Positions 62,217 to 64,000 of a DNA stretch of 64,000 bases are shown here, piece by piece. This DNA comes from Cymbidium sinense (Eukaryota > Streptophyta > Magnoliopsida > Asparagales > Orchidaceae). Positions within the stretch are counted from its first letter, which is position 1; every line of letters begins with the position of its first letter. The notes beneath the pieces are model-generated. The model had not been told where the DNA came from and searched no databases. It saw only the letters and a list, made by a program, of their open reading frames with translations. Both the position numbers and the translations under genes were made by a program. The stretch spans positions 74,730,443 to 74,794,442 of the forward strand of contig CM038229.1 in NCBI GenBank assembly GCA_021442155.1. Reading direction: 5' to 3'.

Positions 62217-64000
62217 ACAAAGGGCACCCAATAGGTGTAGTGTGACTAACAAGGCATACCTCACATATTATTGTTGACCAAGATGATCAACAATGCTCGA
62301 ACGATCACAAACACTAATAGAAATGATCTACTCCCAAACTTGAGGTGTAGAAGGAATCAAGAGCTTAGTGCAATGCAGCTCTACTTATGTCAAATACATA
62401 ACAGAGTGATGGAGGAATCCACTAGGGATTGAGCATATGAGCCTTCCACTGGGGGAAAAGGTTCAAGTTATCCACTGGGGATAAAGGGTGGTAAAATCTA
62501 CCAGGGATTTGAATTTGTAATCCAATGGGGATAGAAGTATGAACCCTCCACTAGGGGAGCAAGTTCAGGTTAGATTAAATTGATTTCACTAGGGGAAATG
62601 AAAAGATTTGCATCTCACTAGGGAGAAGCTGATTGATTTGATTATTTAGTTGACTCCATTGGGAGGTTGGTTGATTTTGTTTCATATTTTAAATTTTGAA
62701 TTTTGAGATGGACCCTGTTGGTTTACAATGGACCATACTGAGTAGGGGCCATGTTGGTCTTGACCTACTTCAGATTTATAGATCTAAAGTGGTAGTCTAC
62801 CTACCACATAGTAGGACTATCCAACCAAAGGAGTTTTGGTGCGTGCATTTGTAGAAGAAAGCATGAAGACTTACATCTTCCAAAGTAGGGATCGGTTAGT
62901 GATGGGTTAGAGAATCAACCCAACCTAGGTGAATTGTCAATGAATGCCATTGGGGTACTTAAATCAGCTCAAAGATAGTCAAAATTAATTTCATTTTAAA
63001 TTATATTTGATGGATCCTATCAATTTGCGATGGACCGCATAGTAGGTGTATCCTTGGCCTAACTTGCATTTAAAGGGAGTCAACGGGGATAACTATCTAA
63101 CCAAAGGGGTGTCTTTCGATTTGCAGCGGCCAATTTTAGGGAAGAAAGCTTGGGGACTCAAACCTTCCTGAACAAAATACCACTGGGGTGTCATATTAGT
63201 AAGATAACATGTCAAACTGACCTAGGGCTACCTGTTAATTTGTAACAATCATGCTAGAAAGAAAGTGTAGTAAAATTACAACTTCCATAATGAAATGATC
63301 ATGTGGTAACTTTTAAAATAGATTGAACCATCTAAGGAAGATTACTGAGATGATCAGGACTTATCCCCACTCAAGAGTAGTCTAAATTCTGGGAGTTCTA
63401 CTAACTCCAAAGATGGATGCCCGCTTGGGAAAGGCCGGGGTTTGAATTCCTAATTCACAAGTGAATAAATTTGTTTATTTATTTGTTTATTTATTTATCG
63501 TGGACCTGGTTGGTTTACGAGGGATCAAACTTAGAATGAGCTTATATTATCCTAGACATATCTCAGATTTACTGAACCAAGGGAGAATTTATGCATCTAC
63601 TGAATAAATTCTCCAACCATAGGGGTGGCTACTAAGAAATGACATGCCCAATGGAGTAGCACGGGTATCTAAATGGGGTCACAAAAAGCGTGATCCAAGT
63701 AGAGTGAAAAGAGATTAAGGGCTTTATCCAAAATAGAAGATCATAGATTATGGCCAACTCAGGAGAAAGTACAAGTGACTATATCGCCAAGAGTGGTGTA
63801 TCCACCGTTAATATAGTGAACATCTATAAGGTGAGTTCTCTAACGCCTCTAAAGATAGGATGCCTGCTTGGGAAAGTGGCTGCTGAAGGCTTGAATTCCT
63901 AATCCACAAATGAATAAATTTGTTTGTTTGTTTGTTTGTTTGTTTGTCGTGGACCCTGTTAATTTGTGAAGGATCAAACTGAAAATGAGCTTATATCAGC
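62217..64000 (-). repeat. 3'-UTR tandem array of element A2 (roughly 300-490-bp units)
   Basis: The landmark GTGGACCCTGTTGGTTTAC (variants) starts at about 62706, 63009, 63499 and 63949. It is followed by GATCAAAC.GAGAATGAGCTTAT and preceded by CACTGGGG / GAAGAAAG words. Short (TTTA)n (63468-63498) and (TTTG)n (63918-63946) tracts precede the last two landmarks. CCACTAGGGG-type words fill 62420-62660. No coding signal. Variable arrays in the 3' UTR are a known trait of Ogre-type elements. Confidence 0.75.

Larger units (their letters stand above)
55076..64000 (-). mobile_element. Ogre/Tat-like element A2, 3' part only
   Basis: It consists of the inverted LTR (55076-62216) plus the 3'-UTR array (62217-64000) read on the - strand. 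The internal coding part would lie beyond the right edge. Its junction with A at 55075/55076 suggests that A2 inserted into the 3' UTR of A. Confidence 0.6.

Noticed and set aside
63418..63450. tRNA-like GGTTTGAATTCC motif
   Set aside because: It resembles a T-loop only in a few bases; no acceptor, D or anticodon stems can be built around it, and it recurs as part of the tandem unit.

Overview
The window looks like a repeat-rich, AT-rich piece of a flowering-plant nuclear genome. The evidence is plant-type Ty3/gypsy LTR retrotransposons (a chromovirus, a Tat-clade element and Ogre-like elements), plant BED-finger hAT transposons, GT-AG introns, and long (TA)n and (AAT)n microsatellites. I cannot name the species, and I recognise no intact host gene, tRNA, rRNA or CRISPR array. 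Almost all coding signal belongs to mobile elements, and nearly all of it is broken by frameshifts and stops.

Layout: (1) 1-3199 is an internally deleted chromovirus on the + strand: the end of the 5' LTR, gag with a zinc knuckle, the chromodomain end of pol, a polypurine tract and a complete 3' LTR. (2) 3411-9090 is an Ac-like hAT transposon on the + strand, set in GC-richer, coding-like sequence. Its transposase is degenerate but keeps the BED finger, the hAT core motifs, the dimerisation domain and a phase-compatible last exon. (3) 9191-13652 is AT-rich and microsatellite-rich, with a second hAT transposase on the - strand (13620 to 11895) interrupted by two (TA)n tracts. (4) 13658-22889 is a full-length Tat-clade element on the - strand with two LTRs, a perfect 5-bp target duplication (ACTAT), gag-PR-RT-RH-aRNH-IN on the - strand, and an oppositely oriented extra gene with its own TATA box. 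It sits in or near the 5' part of the second hAT gene. (5) 22895-35789 is mostly AT-rich. It holds an LTR-promoter-like module present twice, a terminal-inverted-repeat element (about 24.68-28.10 kb) with a six-unit 150-160-bp satellite-like array and a spliced gene-like segment, and more microsatellites. (6) 35790-55075 is a + strand Ogre/Tat-like element with a very long 5' LTR (about 7.6 kb), a primer binding site, a leader tandem array, gag/PR/RT/RH/aRNH/IN remnants and 3' tandem repeats. (7) 55076-64000 is a second member of the same family in opposite orientation: its 3' LTR (about 7.1 kb, read on the - strand), then its 3'-UTR tandem array running off the window. The two LTRs form a giant imperfect inverted repeat about 26 kb across.

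The best explanation is layered transposition: old hAT elements invaded by a Tat element, and an Ogre-like element invaded in its 3' UTR by an inverted relative. The most unusual parts are the inverted 7-kb LTR pair, the antisense gene and promoter inside the Tat element, the (TA)n expansions inside a transposase gene, and the unidentified element at 24.7-28.1 kb.
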